A stretch of DNA of 64,000 bases from Spiroplasma syrphidicola EA-1 (GCF_000400955.1 NC_021284.1:62001-126000); one strand, 5' to 3'. Positions 1 through 15,776 are shown, numbered from the stretch's first letter. The notes: generated from the sequence alone by a model not told the origin. Translations and numbers: made by a program.

Positions 1-399
1 TTAACAATTAAATCTGATGATATTAAAGGACGAACAAGAGCTTATGAAGCAATTGTTAAAGATAAAAAAATTCCAGAACCAGGAATTCCAGAATCATTTA
101 ATGTTTTAACTCGTGAAATTCAAGGATTAGGATTTAATATCCATATGATTGATGAAGAAGGAAATGCTAAAAACATTAATAGTTATGATGAAACCGATTA
201 TGTTGATGAAGATTTATTAACAAATACTGTTGATGAGTTGGAAGACGAATTTGATATTGATAGTTTTATCTTAAATCCAAATAAAAATAATTTTGATGAA
301 GATGATTATGGTAATGGTGATATTGACGAAGAAGATTTACTTGCCGATGAACAAGTAAGTGATGATGAGTTTGATGAGCTAGAAGACGAAAGTAATTAG
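1..399 (+). CDS. rpoB: RNA polymerase beta subunit, C-terminal end (partial)
   Basis: This is the last ~132 codons of the RNA polymerase beta subunit; the 5' part lies outside the window. The opening residues ([16 protein letters not shown], then a stretch with [18 protein letters not shown]) are the conserved C-terminal region that contacts beta prime. It is followed by a very acidic Asp/Glu-rich tail of about 80 residues, a lineage-specific extension. The stop codon (TAG) is 13 bases before the rpoC start, so the two are co-transcribed. The call is firm. Confidence 0.96.
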   Translation, partial: LTIKSDDIKGRTRAYEAIVKDKKIPEPGIPESFNVLTREIQGLGFNIHMIDEEGNAKNINSYDETDYVDEDLLTNTVDELEDEFDIDSFILNPNKNNFDEDDYGNGDIDEEDLLADEQVSDDEFDELEDESN

Positions 400-412
400 G
401 GGGAAATAAATT

Positions 413-4165
<3,753 letters not shown>

Positions 4166-4170
4166 TAAAT

Positions 4171-4205
4171 AAAAAAAGATTATCAATACGATAATCTTTT
4201 TTTAT
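4171..4205 (+). terminator. rpoC intrinsic terminator
   Basis: AAAAAGATTATC and GATAATCTTTTT form a stem with a short loop followed by a T run, six bases after the rpoC stop. A recognisable copy of the same hairpin follows the first rpoC relic at 10309-10338. Confidence 0.9.
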
Positions 4206-4375
4206 TTTGTTTATGTTAATTATTTTTTTTGTTATAATTTAATAAATTAGAAAAATTTTAAATAGTATAAATATTAAAATATCATTAAAAAAATAAAAAT
4301 TTATTTTTACCTTTAGCAAACTATTAAAAGAAGATAGTAATTAAATACCTAGTAAGTTATAAGGAATATGATTTT

Positions 4376-5398
4376 ATGAAATATGGAATAAGGAATGAAT
4401 ATTATTGAAAATTATTTGAATTAAATGAAAATAAAATTCAAATTATTAATTCACTAATAAAAGTAAAAACAAATTTATTATTGGGCTTAAAAAAAGAATA
4501 CGAAGGTGTTTTATTTTTTAGACAAACATATTATAATTTAAAAAAAATTTTTCCTGATTTTGATATAGTTTGAATTAAAGATCAAGATTTTAATGAAGAT
4601 GGTCTATACAATTACTTTGATATTATTTTGTATAATGAAAAGGAAAATATTCATCTTGTAGTTTCCTTATTACTTGAGCCAAATTTAATCTATTATCCAA
4701 TTGAGACTATTGATTATTTAAATATTGATAAAAAATTTGAAGATATATCATTTGCTTATATTGGATGCTATATTTTCAATACTCAAACTATTTTTGAAAT
4801 TATAGATATTCATAATATAATGAAACACTATTATTCAGATATTTATGATAATATAGTCAATATTTTAGAAAAAAATTGGCTTGATTTAGGAACTAGTAGT
4901 TTAAATTTAGTTAAAATTTTAAATAATAAAATTAATATTATTGATAATAAAATATCAAATAATGAAAAAGTTTTTCTTGAAAAATTAATTAGTAATAATT
5001 GACTTAAAGAAGTAATAATAGCAAAAGAATATTTAACTACTAAACATAAAGTGGGAAAAATAAATAGGTCATTGAAAAATTTTGTCTTTAGGCAAATTCG
5101 AAGGAAAAGCAATAAATACGATAATGATATTAAGTGATATAGTCTGCAAGAATTATGCGACAGGGCTATTTATATTTATGAAAGAGTAAGCTCTAATTTA
5201 GAAAAAAATAGTGATTTATTATTTAATGAACTTATAGAAACATGCCAAGAATTTTATGATTTTAATTTGTATGATTATTATTTTAAAACTAATAATATTG
5301 AGAATAACGATTTATTATACAGTGAAAGTGAATTAGAAGAATCAATTATAAGATTAGAAGATTTATATACTAATCTTTATAGTTATTTAGGAGGATAA
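4376..5398 (+). CDS. Unknown protein, first gene of the Z1 operon
   Basis: 340-residue protein, one Trp-coded TGA near 5000. I recognise no family. It has no signal peptide or membrane segment, is rich in Asn, Ile and Lys, and looks like a soluble alpha/beta protein at the N-terminus followed by helical segments. The stretch FDIILYNEKENIHLVVSLLLE-like at about residues 80-100 resembles the strand pattern of a nuclease core, but no clear (D/E)xK triad is visible. It begins module A, after a TATAAT box at 4233-4238, and its stop is 1 base before the next start. By position it is a partner of the Z1 ATPase, perhaps as a nuclease or sensor; that is inference. Confidence 0.6.
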
Positions 5399-5399
5399 A

Positions 5400-5741
5400 A
5401 TGAATTTAGTAATGATTAAAGGCAAAGTAGTTAGTTTATCAGATATTAAAATTGATAAAAAAGGTAAAAAATTTTATCATGGAGAATTATGAAGTAATTC
5501 AATATCATTTGATGGTCGAAATGAAAATGTTAAAGTAAATTTTTGTGTTTGACAAAATGAAAATATTAATTTTATCAATTATAAAGAGAAATACCTTGAT
5601 AAAATAGTATATTTAATTGGGTATTTAAAAAGTATTGGTACAAATATGTTTATAGTTGATACCATTTTTTCTTTACAGGATTTTGAAAATAAAAATGAAC
5701 AAGAAGAAATTAGTAATTTAGTTTGGCGGGTTTTAGGATAA
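5400..5741 (+). CDS. Small protein with possible OB-fold, Z1 operon
   Basis: 113-residue protein. The start MIKGKVVSLSDIKIDKKG, alternating short beta-strand-like stretches, the central VKVNFCVWQ and the later KIVYLIGYLKSIG resemble the five-strand OB folds of single-stranded DNA-binding proteins, where a strand 'xVxGxL' closes the barrel. This is a pattern resemblance, not a firm assignment, and the usual acidic SSB tail is absent. It shares one base with the next gene (TAATG), so it is translationally coupled. A nucleic-acid-binding role beside the Z1 ATPase is inferred. Confidence 0.55.
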
Positions 5742-6406
5742 TGAAAGAGTTTAATTCAAATACAGAAGTTACCGATTATATTATTAAAAATTTTTTAAAT
5801 CAAAGGGAAATTAATTTAAATGAGTTTATAGTTTTTTTGGGTAGTATTCGCCTTAACAATAAGAGATTAAATCGTAAAAATTTAATTAATGAATTATTAG
5901 AAAATAATATTATATTTTTTATATCCCATAATAGTTTTGTTTTTTGAAAAAATTTTAATTTTCAACTTAATTTAAAATTAATAAATTTAAATATAAATAA
6001 TTATATGAATGATTTTGAAAAAAGTGGAGAATTTCCTTTTCTTAATGTTTGTGATAATACTTTAGTTACTATTTATAAAATAATTTTACAAGATATGAAT
6101 ATTGATAAAAAATTTAGAAATACTTACTTTCTATATTCGTTATTAAAAAAGTCTAATTGTTTTAATATAATATGTTTATCTCAAATATGAAATAAAAATT
6201 TTAGTTTTTTAGTAATTAAAAAAGACACTACAAATAATTTAAAAGATTTATATACTTTTTTAATAAAACAGGCAATTAGTAAGAAAATTATAGATGAGCA
6301 AGAAATTTTATTTGAAATTTATAGAGTTATTGATTTGCAGCTAGACCAATATTTAGTAAAACAAATGATTCAAGAGGAGATTAAAAATTATGATAATAAC
6401 AGATAA
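5741..6406 (+). CDS. Unknown protein, Z1 operon
   Basis: 221-residue protein starting at the ATG that overlaps the previous stop by one base. The N-terminal ~75 residues alternate short helices with a NKRLNRKNLINELLENN segment and a following beta hairpin, as in winged-helix domains; the rest is helical. I do not recognise the family. The 3' end overlaps the Z1 gene by 17 bases, so expression of the two is tightly linked. In known Z1 systems a helper protein or PD-(D/E)XK nuclease often precedes the ATPase; no catalytic triad is visible here. Confidence 0.55.
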
Positions 6407-8927
6407 AGATAAAGCAATATTATTAACGTATATAGATACACATGAAAAAGATGAAAAGGGTAGAAATGACGCAATAGAAGAATTTTTAAAGCATCCAAAT
6501 TATTCAAAATATTCTCGCGCCTATTTAAAAGAAGTTTTAAATAACACAATAGGGAGTAACATTAGTATAGAGGAAGGACAAAATAAATTAAATTTATCTA
6601 AAACAATTAAAGAAGGCGAAAATTTTGAAAGATATTGTAAGTTTTTAAAAGAAAAAAGAAAATTTAGTGCAAGTGATATTTCAAAAATAAAGATAGATGT
6701 TAAAAGAATAATGCAGAATATTAATACAGTTGATGACATTAATTTTTTAATTAAGGGTTTGGTTATAGGAGATATTCAGTCAGGAAAAACGGCAAATTTT
6801 GCTGGATTAATGTCCTTAGCTTTTGATATGGATTATCATACAATTATAGTTTTATCAGGTACAATTAATGATTTAAGATCTCAAACTTCTGAGCGTTTAA
6901 CAAATGATCTTGGGATTATTACAGATGAAATTGATGAAGAATATTTAGAAGATTTAAAATGAGGTAATGATATAATATGTCAAAATACTTCAGGCGAATT
7001 TAGCAAAAAAGAAATTAATCAATATCGTACTAATATTGGTCGGAAAAATTTCTTTGTAATTAAAAAAAATAAAACAGTTTTAGAAAATTTAGTAAATTTT
7101 TTTAGTAAAGAAATTACTAGATCTTCCCATTTAGCGACAAAAAAATTTTTAATTATTGACGATGAAGTTGACCAGGCTTCACAAGATGGTTCAAGAAAAG
7201 GGTCAGGTAAGCCAACAGTAATTTATAAATTAATTTGTGAATTAATAGCAACAATTAAAAAGGTTTCTTATATAGGCTACACAGCTACTCCCTTTGCCCC
7301 AGTTTTAGCAGATCAAAATTCTACTTATCAAGGAATAAACTTATTTCCTTCAGATTTTGTTTACTTATTAAAATCAAGTGAAAAATACACAGGATATTAT
7401 GATTTTTTATCGGAAGAATCTGACTTAAATTCAGAAATAATTAATTATATTGGTAAAGATGATGAAGAAAAACTTATAAAAATATCAAAAAATAAAGAAA
7501 TTTTAAATGTAGAAGACTTTGAAATTTTTTCATTGTTTTGTGCTTTTAAAGATTTTCTTATTTCCGCAGCTTTAATTGAAGAATGCAATATGAAAAATAT
7601 AAAAAAAATAGAATTAATACAAAAGTCAATGCTAATTAATATTTCATCAACCACTGCACCCCAAGCTACAATAAGTTCTATTATAAATAAATACGTTAGT
7701 AAGCTTAAAAAATGAACTCGAAGTGAAATTTATAATGAATTTATTAATGATTATAAATTTAAGTATAGTAATTATTCAGAAATGATTAGTTTTGATAATT
7801 TAGTTTCTAGAATAATAGAGATAGTTAAATTAATTCAAGTCTATGAAATAAATACCGGAAACTTAGGCAAAAAAATTAATCTAATTAATTTAGAAATTAA
7901 AGAGAAAATGAAAGTTGGGAATGTTTATTCTATATATATTGGGGGACATAAACTTTCAAGAGGTATAACAATTGAAGGATTATTGGTAAGTTATTTTTAT
8001 CGTAATTCTCTATATTATGATGCTGCTATGCAAATGTGTCGATGATTTGGATATCGAGAAAATTATTTAGAATTTACAAAAATATATTCTTCCGAAAAAA
8101 TCTATGAAAATTTAATAAATTATTTTAAAGCATTTGAATTATTTAAAAAAATTATTTCTCAAAAATTAGAACTTGGTATGACAGGAAATGACATTATTTA
8201 TCAAATCAGTTACCACGAAAAAACTAAACCAACTTCGTCAAATAAAATGAAGGGAGCTGAGTTAAGGATTCCAGAATTACAAGATAGAAAACAAATTTAT
8301 GACTATTATGTTAATGAAGAAATTAACAAATTTAATTTTCAGTTAGCGGATAGCTTGTTAAAAAAACATAAAATTACATTTCCATGTTTAAAATTTAATA
8401 TGTATCAAAATATAAGTTTTGAAGAAATAAAAGGTTTCTGTATGAATTTAAAACTCCCTTATAATTCAAGCAAAAAAATGAAAGGATTAATCAAAGAGAT
8501 TAATAAAGTAAAAGATGGAACTTTTGATGATTGAATTATAGTAGTTGCAAATATTGTTTCCCAGAAAAACGGTCAAGTTGATTTAGGTAATGCTACCTAT
8601 AATTTATCTAAAAAAAGATATGAAAATATATTTATTGATGATGATACAAAAGAACCTTATTATAAAATTAAAGTTGTATTAAATACTCCAATTGAAAAAT
8701 TTAGAGAAGTAGTTTATGAAGACAATCAAAATATTGATCTCCAATTTGACAGGCCTGTAATGTTTCTTTTTAATACGATTTTAAGTAGACCTGATAGTAA
8801 TATTAATAGCATTCCATTAAATTTATATGCTTTTAGATTTCCTCCATTAAGTGATGAGTTTAAAGAGGAATTTAATTTAAATTTTTATTGAGTTAATAAT
8901 TCGGGTACCAATGATGAAGATTATTAA
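6390..8927 (+). CDS. Z1-domain superfamily II ATPase/helicase-like protein
   Basis: 845-residue protein. Walker A is GDIQSGKT at residues 127-134, the Walker B-like acidic motif IIDDEVDQA is near 255-263, a motif III-like GYTATPF is near 296, and the C-terminal arginine-finger region has LSRGITIEG and QMCRWFGYR (about 520-555). These are the hallmarks of the Z1 domain, a helicase-related P-loop ATPase described by Iyer, Abhiman and Aravind with restriction-type systems and MutL/MORC-like ATPases. Here it is the last and largest gene of a four-gene operon without a methyltransferase or GHKL ATPase next to it. Expected role: ATP-driven DNA sensing or remodelling in phage defence. The family call is strong; the role is inferred. 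Confidence 0.88.
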
Positions 8928-9009
8928 TATTTACAATATTTAATATTATAATAAGATATTAACATAATAAAGTTATTAAATTTAATAATAGAAAGTAGTA
9001 GATATATTT

Positions 9010-9611
9010 ATGAGTAATTTATTATATAATTTTTCAAAAGACGATATAGTTCATAAAAATACTGTTTCATTGTGTGTAGACATTCGTAATTCAACTAAAT
9101 TTCACAATAATTTTGATTCAAAAAATGAGCCTATTATGATAGTTCCAGTTTTATTTCAAAGTGCTATTCAATTTGCTCAAATAAAAAAGTTTTTAGTAAT
9201 TATATATATGCAGGAGATGGTTTAATTGCAATTGCTTATGCTGATGATAATGCTGAGGTTTTTGAAAAGACTTTAGAAGTAGCAATTAAAATTACAGACT
9301 TAATAATCAAATTTAAAGAAAGATATAAAACAATATTTGATGCAGGAATTGGTATTGCATACGATAATACTGCAGAAGTAAAAGTTAAAGATTTACCCAC
9401 TCAATATAATAATAAATTATATGTTGGTAATTCCATTGCAGTATCGACAAAAATTTGTCAATCTATGCCATTGAAAAATGCTAAGTATAAAAAACCAGTA
9501 TATATAGGAATGGATAAAAATTTTGGGAATAATTTGCCAAATAAATTTTCTAAAAATTGTAAAAAAACTTCTAAAAAATATATTTATTTAGGTGATCCAA
9601 ATGATAGATAA
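9010..9611 (+). CDS. Class III nucleotide cyclase (Pycsar PycC-like), interrupted by a -1 frameshift
   Basis: With a -1 shift at A_AAA_AAG (9183-9189) the protein is 200 residues and a near-complete class III cyclase domain: first metal-binding Asp in VDIRNST (D24), second in AGDG (D70), then an AGIGIAYDNTAEV strand pair and VGNSIAVSTKI helix. Without the shift translation stops at 9225, after 71 residues. It is single-domain and directly followed by a small membrane protein whose start overlaps its stop by 11 bases. That arrangement is the Pycsar anti-phage design, where the cyclase makes cCMP or cUMP on infection. The pyrimidine product is inferred from context; an ordinary adenylate cyclase is possible but less likely here. 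Confidence 0.75.
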
Positions 9612-10163
9612 AAGTAATGATTATTTGATTGACCTAGATAAAATTTTAGAAAATAATATAAAAATAAATACTCATGCTGAAACAAAAAGTTATTATGCTT
9701 TAGTACTATTAGGCTTATTATCAGTGCCTTTATTTACTTTATTTATTGAAATAATAAATTTAAAATTATTTATTTTTTGACATAATAAATTATTATTTAT
9801 AATTTGCTTTCTTTTCTTTCTTTTAGCTTTATTTTCATTGATATATTCTTTTATTCCTAGGATAGTATTTAAAATAAAAAAAACTGCAGAAAAGATATTA
9901 GCAAGATAGCAGAGAAGTTTGGAAATGATTATTATCATTATAGATTTTGAGCAAAAATTAAAGATACAGATCTAATAGAAATTATCTACTTTCTTAATAA
10001 TTTAAACATAAAAATAGAAGGGAGTATTAGTTTACTAAATCAAATTATAAATATAGCATGGATTGCTAAAACAAAGTTTTTAACTTTTAATATAAGTGTT
10101 ATTTTTCAATTTTTATTGATTATTACTATGGTTATTATATCAATATTACTAATATTAAATTAG
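9601..10163 (+). CDS. Pycsar TM effector-like membrane protein (DUF5706-like), interrupted by a -1 frameshift
   Basis: With a -1 shift at A_AAA_AAA (9876-9882) this is a 187-residue protein; unshifted, it stops at 9909 after 102 residues. The order is a short N-terminal helix with HAETKSYYALVLLGLL running into membrane helix 1 (~33-52), membrane helix 2 (~63-85), a cytoplasmic helical segment with YHYRFWAKI and a SLLNQIINIAWIAKTKF helix, and a final membrane helix (~165-187). This matches the layout of the DUF5706 Pycsar effector, which is opened by a cyclic pyrimidine nucleotide and damages the membrane. It overlaps the cyclase gene and ends 10 bases before a decayed rpoC tail. Family call by architecture, no search run. 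Confidence 0.68.
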
Positions 10164-10172
10164 AAATAAAAA

Positions 10173-10342
10173 GAAAAAGTTGATCGCTTAGAAGGATTAA
10201 AATAAAATATTATGTTAGGACATTTAATTGATGTCGGAACAGCATTAAAAAATACAAAAGATATTATCTATGCCAGAATTCAAGCAAAAGGAGAAAATAT
10301 TAATATCCAAAAAGATTATCGAAATGATAATCTTTTTTATTA
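10173..10342 (+). repeat. First decayed copy of the rpoC 3' end with its terminator
   Basis: This stretch aligns base for base with rpoC 4034-4205: TTAGAAGGATTAAAA, ATATTATGTTAGGACA, AAAGATATTATCTATG and AATTCAAGC are shared, and the terminator hairpin GATTATC...GATAATC is kept. One in-frame GAA has become TAA, so it cannot encode the C-terminus. It is a relic, not a gene. It marks the boundary between modules A and B. Confidence 0.9.
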
Positions 10343-10501
10343 AAGAATTATGATTGATATCTTAATAGAAAATATTTTAAATATTAAGTAATCATGATAA
10401 AATTAAAAAAACTATAGCTTTACCAAAATTAAAAAATCACTGTATTAAAATTATTAATATGTTACTAATTATTATAAAATGTTTAGGAAGTACTTTTTCT
10501 T

Positions 10502-11476
10502 ATGAATAATTTTTTATTGTGTTGCTATTTAAAAATAGCATATTTAAAGTGAACTTTAACTAATAGTTTGCTATTTATTATAATATTTTTTTTGATTTTA
10601 GTGTTATCTTTAACTCCTTTTGGTTTATATTATCAAACTAATTTATATCAACAAAATTGGAATCAAGGATTATCTAAATATGTTTTAAAAAATAAATATT
10701 ATCTAAATAAAAATTTCAGTGGCTATAAAACTATTATTGAACCTCAACTAATTAAGGTTTTTAATCAAAATACTGAAAATATTATAGTTGGATTAATTGG
10801 ACATAGCCTAAAAATAGATAACAATCAAGCTTTATACTATAAAGATAGAGAAATTGACATTTTAAATCAAGATCTTAATAAAATCCTTGATGAAAAAAAT
10901 GAATTATGAGAAATAATTAGTAGCTACAATTTATTATTATTTGAATTAATTAAAAAATATACCATTTTTTCAGTTTATAGCAGCGGGTGAAGGGCAAACC
11001 TTAATATCAATTCAATAAAACAATTTATTTCTCTGTCATATAAAAAAGATAGTTTAATTGATCAATTAAATTATTTTTTAGAAGGAGATAAGGAATATTC
11101 ATGGTCAACTAATGAAGGAGAATTGGTTTATTTTAAAGGTTTACAATATTATGAGTACTATGTATATTCAAATTACTTGTCTATGTTAGATTCATTTGTT
11201 AGTGGTTCGATTCAAACTAGAGACCCTATATTACTTGGAAATTGAAATACAAATGACTTGGATTATTTTCAATTCTTAAAAGTAAAAATTTTATCAGAAA
11301 ATTTTTACCACCCATTATATTTACAGGCCTTTATCATCCAAAGAATTGATAATATTATTCTTTTTATAATATTGCCTATTATTACAATACTTGGGATATC
11401 TTTTCTTTCTATTGGCTGAATAATTTGAATAAAGAATCAAAATGATAGTAAAAAATGAAATTCTAATATTTATTAA
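10502..11476 (+). CDS. Unknown membrane protein, two membrane helices
   Basis: 324 residues, starting at the ATG at 10502 after an AGGAAG ribosome site. One membrane helix lies near residues 22-42 and another near 285-310, so a ~240-residue region between them is on one face, probably outside. It has no cysteine lipobox and no family I recognise. It opens module B, 33 bases before a large lipoprotein gene, and the four module B genes run in one direction with short gaps, so they are likely one transcription unit. Both TGA and TGG encode Trp here. Confidence 0.65.
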
Positions 11477-11509
11477 TTAAATTTTTATGCTCAGAAAGGA
11501 ACCAATAAT

Positions 11510-14008
11510 ATGAAAAAAATATTAACAATATTATCATCATTTGTATTAGTAGGTAATTCCCAATTAACTATTATTTCTTGTTCACCAAATATTAACATTA
11601 ACAATGATAAATTTAAGCCCCCAACAAATATTGTTGATTTGAAGGATTGTAAAAATTTATTTTCAAAAGATGATTTAACCTATGGGTATGTTAGATCAAA
11701 TACTAATGAAGTTAGTGCAAAAATATTTTGGATATTAAATAATTCAATTCGTAATTTAACATTAAAAGATTATCAAATAAATTATTATGATATAAAAGGA
11801 CAAGAAGTTAATCAAATAAATACTGTTGGAACTTATTCCATTGTTTTAAAATCAATTGAAAATAGTAACTACTTAAAAGGAACTTTAGAACTTAAGCTAG
11901 ACATTGTAGATGATCGAATTGATTTAGGACAAATCAATTATAATACAGGTAAATGATTTTTATCTTCTCGAAATACTGTTTCAGATTTGTTTAAAAAAAT
12001 AGAAAAAAACATTTATAATGCAGTTAATGATGCAAATTATAAAATGGGACAATTTATTGATATTATTATTACCCATGGGGATGTAATTTATAATAATGAG
12101 AATGAATTATCACAAGAAGTTTTAGACATCAATAATTCTTATATAATTGAAATTTTTAGCCAAAAAAATAATTATGCAAATATTTATTTAACAGGTTCAA
12201 TTGACAATATCGTAGTTAATGCAAGTGATGAAAGGCAAACGGTGTCTAATTTGCAAAGTGATATTTTTATGGATATTAATCTAGATAATTTGAACCATGT
12301 TGGGAAAGACATCTATTTTAAAATTAGAAATATAATTAATGAAGTTTTTACTTTAACTCAATCACAGTCAGATTTTGGAATAACAATATTTGATGAGAAA
12401 AATAATAAGCTTAATAATGATCAAACAAAATTAACAAGTCTAAAATATCAAATTAAAATTGATTCAACTAATAGTTTATATTTAAAAGATAAAAATGAAC
12501 AATTATATATTAATATTATTGATAAAGTAATTCACTTAGAAACTTTAACAATAGAAAAAGATAAATTTAATTTTAATATGACTAACAGATGTTTTGACAT
12601 TACGGAGCTATTATTTAATCAAATTAATCAATTGACACAGTCAACGGATTCATCAAGATATTTAAAAGCTAAAGTTTTACAAAACAATAATGAAATAAAT
12701 AGTAATGATTATCTTGATAATGGCTTATTGACAGTAGTAACTACTCCAGATAATTCAATAGAAAAACAAAGATTCCAAGGAATTTTAAAATTTTCAATAG
12801 AAATTAAAGATAATCGCATTAATTTATCAGATAATTCAATACAAACCGAATTTCAAAAATATTTAGAAACAATAGGATTAACATCAGCAATAAAGTACAG
12901 TGATTTTAATTCACAGTTAATGATATTTTTTCAAAAATATGATAAATATATTAATAATGAGGATATAGAAATTTTGTCTTCTCAGTATCCAGATGATCAG
13001 CAATTAGTTTTAGGAAGTTTTAATTTTTCCGTTAAAAGTAAAAGAGACAGTAGACGATTAAAAGGATTAATTAATAATGTTAATATTGGGGTTTTAGAAG
13101 CATCAAGTGGCGAAGGGATTAAACAAGTTCCTAATAGTATACAATTTGCAAGTTATGACAATAATGATAATTTACATTTACTTACTCAAACTAATCCAGA
13201 TGAAATTAGTATTTATGATATAAATTTAACTAATCCAAAATATACTTTTAAAATTAATGAAAAAATTAAAATTTTAGATTTTAAAACAAGTTATGATGGT
13301 TTAAATGATTTTTGATTAGTATGCAAAGAATTAAAAAATAATCAACATCAAATTAGTTTTTATAAAAATGGAAACTTATTAAATAGTTGAATTGGTAATT
13401 CTTTTCAAACAATTGGAACAATTAACCAATATTCAGAATCGGCCTATTTTCGTGATATGCCTGATGAAAAAAAACTTAATATTGGTTCTTTATATGTGAT
13501 GAATGAGAATCTCGTGGAAAAAATGGATTTAAGTATTTTTTTAGATAAAGATTTTCCAATTAAACAAATTCAAATGAATAGTTTTGATATTATGTATATT
13601 AAAAGTGATGAAACAATATATCAATATCGAATGTGACAAAATAAAATCACAGCTAAAATTAATTTAAATAATGATTTTTTATTTGGAATAGATAAATATG
13701 GCTATCATTATTACCAATATAATAATGAAGGTTTAATAATGGATGGGACTGATTTAATTAATACAAATAAATTAAACCCATTACTATTACCAGATAAAAC
13801 TGAAAAATATTCATCACAGTTAAATATTGATAGCAAAAATAATTTCTATTATTTAAAAATTGATTATATTAATCACATGTTTTACTTAATTAAAAATGGA
13901 GTTGTAATTTTTAGTATTAAAAATGAACAAACAATAATGGCATTATTACATGTTAACCTTGATGATAGTTGCACCTTAGTTTTAGGTTCAAAAATCTATC
14001 ATATCTAA
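11510..14008 (+). CDS. Large surface lipoprotein with repeated beta domains
   Basis: 832-residue lipoprotein. The signal peptide ends in the lipobox IISC, with lipidated Cys24. The first ~540 residues contain several related units of about 100 residues, each ending in a pattern like YLKGTLELKLDIVDDRIDL, RFQGILKFSIEIKDNRINL or RLKGLINNVNIGVL, which suggests tandem beta-sandwich (Ig-like) domains. The last ~280 residues have short repeats such as ISIYDINL, ISFYKNG and IYQYRMW, typical of a beta-propeller. It would sit outside the membrane. Adhesion or binding is plausible, but nothing in the sequence fixes a ligand. Confidence 0.75.
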
Positions 14009-14036
14009 GATTCAATTAATGTAAAGGATTAAAAAA

Positions 14037-15758
14037 ATGAAAAAGAGATATAATAAGTTATTAATTATTGGTAGCTCAGTTACTTTAGCATTAACAACTG
14101 TTGGGACAGTAACAGGCTGTATTTTGAGATATCAACAAAATAATTATTTTAATATGGATATTCCAGGAATAAATATTGATAAAGTTGAAGAAAATTTTAT
14201 TAAAGCAAAAATATCAGAGCCCCTTAAAAATGATTATATCAATATGGTTAAAAAAATATATAAATATAAAAATGGTGATGAAATTGTTGAATCTGATAAA
14301 TTTATGGATCTTAATTCAGCAATTATGAATAGTGTTTCTCAACGTCTTGTCTGAGAAAGTGCTTCATCAGAAGAAGTAAGCAAGGATATTTATCTTTTAA
14401 AAAATATCTTACAACAAGTCTACGAATACTATCAACAAGTTTATCAATATCAAACGGGATTAGACAATAATTCCTTAAATACAGTTCGATTACAAAGTAT
14501 TAATCAAGATATTTATGCATGAAGTGTTGGGGCGAAATTAAGTGATTATAATTTAATTAGTAATTATAACGAAGCAGCTTTAAAAGTAGTACAGTCGTCA
14601 ATTGAATTAAAGACTATTTTAGATATTTTTATAAAGAATAAAAAAAATAAATATGCCGAATTAATTTCAGATGCAATTAATGGCATAAAAGAAATGGAAA
14701 GTAATATTATAAATAAAGAAAATGTTGAAATTGAATTGCAAAATGATTTAAATGAAGTGAGAAATGTTTATAATGAATCTAAAAAAATTCTTGACAAGAT
14801 TGATCTTTTTAGGAATATAACAGGAAGTTTATATGGTATTGCTGTAGCGGCAAATGTTCTTGGGATTGCATTGGTGCCATGATTGGGATCAGGCTATGCT
14901 ATTTTAGCTGGTCTGGCACTTACCGCTTCGCTGGCTTACAATGTCGATGTAATTGCAAAAGATATAATACTTAATGAACAAGTTGATATTGTTAGAATTT
15001 TATCAGGGGGTTTAAAATTAGGCGGTATCATTGCTTTAATGTTTAAGAAAACTATTGTTCAACAAGCTTTAACGCAAGGGATAGAAATAATTTTACGAGT
15101 TTTGGGTGTAGCACGATTATTAACAGCTAAACTAGCGGCTTCAATAATGGCTCTATTAGGAATAGTAGTTTTATCGGCAGATTATTTTGGAACTCAGTTA
15201 CCGGGGTTTGAAGAACTTGAAAATAAATTTAAACAAGGTTCTGAACTTGATAAAAATTATAAGGAAATGATTTTTGGCCTAGAGGATGCAATTGCTAATG
15301 GGAATAAAAATGTAATTGAATGAAATAAAAAAATTGATTTATATTCAGAACAAAAAATTAACTTTTCAAAAAAAATTAATTTATTAAATAATACTCAGAA
15401 TAATATTGATTTCATTGATTCTCAATTTACACAAATCAGCAATCAAAATATTTTAGATTTTTCTGAAATTATAAAATACAAAGAATTTGCCAAAAACAAA
15501 TATAGTTACTTAAATTCAACAACTGATACAAAGATATTTTCTGATTTATCAACTACTTTATCTAAAAAAATACAAGAGCAAAGACAAGTTGTTGATAATA
15601 AATATAATGATTTTATATTAAATTATAATAATACAGACAAGTTATTTTTTGCAAAAAATTCTTTTACAAAAATAAATATGAATATAAATAATCTTGAAAT
15701 GTACTTAACTAAATCAGACTTTGATTGATATAATTATGAAGACGAATTTATTAAATAA
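14037..15758 (+). CDS. Lipoprotein with long helices and central hydrophobic hairpins
   Basis: 573 residues. The signal sequence carries a lipobox-like VTGC (Cys28). Residues ~40-250 and ~390-570 are predicted long alpha-helices with coiled-coil character. Between them lie glycine- and alanine-rich hydrophobic segments (about 258-280, 283-305, 321-345 and 360-383). Long helical bundles around a buried hydrophobic hairpin are the design of alpha-helical pore-forming toxins such as the ClyA/Hbl/Nhe group; that is a structural analogy only. It follows the large lipoprotein by 28 bases and precedes a four-helix membrane protein by 18. I recognise no specific family. Confidence 0.7.
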
Positions 15759-15776
15759 AGATAGGAGAATTAAATA

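Noticed and set aside
5400-5741. Single-stranded DNA-binding protein as a firm call
   Set aside because: Only the strand pattern suggests an OB fold; typical SSB residues and the acidic tail are missing, so it is left as possible.
10568-10909. Separate short gene starting at 10568
   Set aside because: The frame extends upstream through a TGA Trp codon to an ATG at 10502 with a ribosome site, so it is one longer gene.
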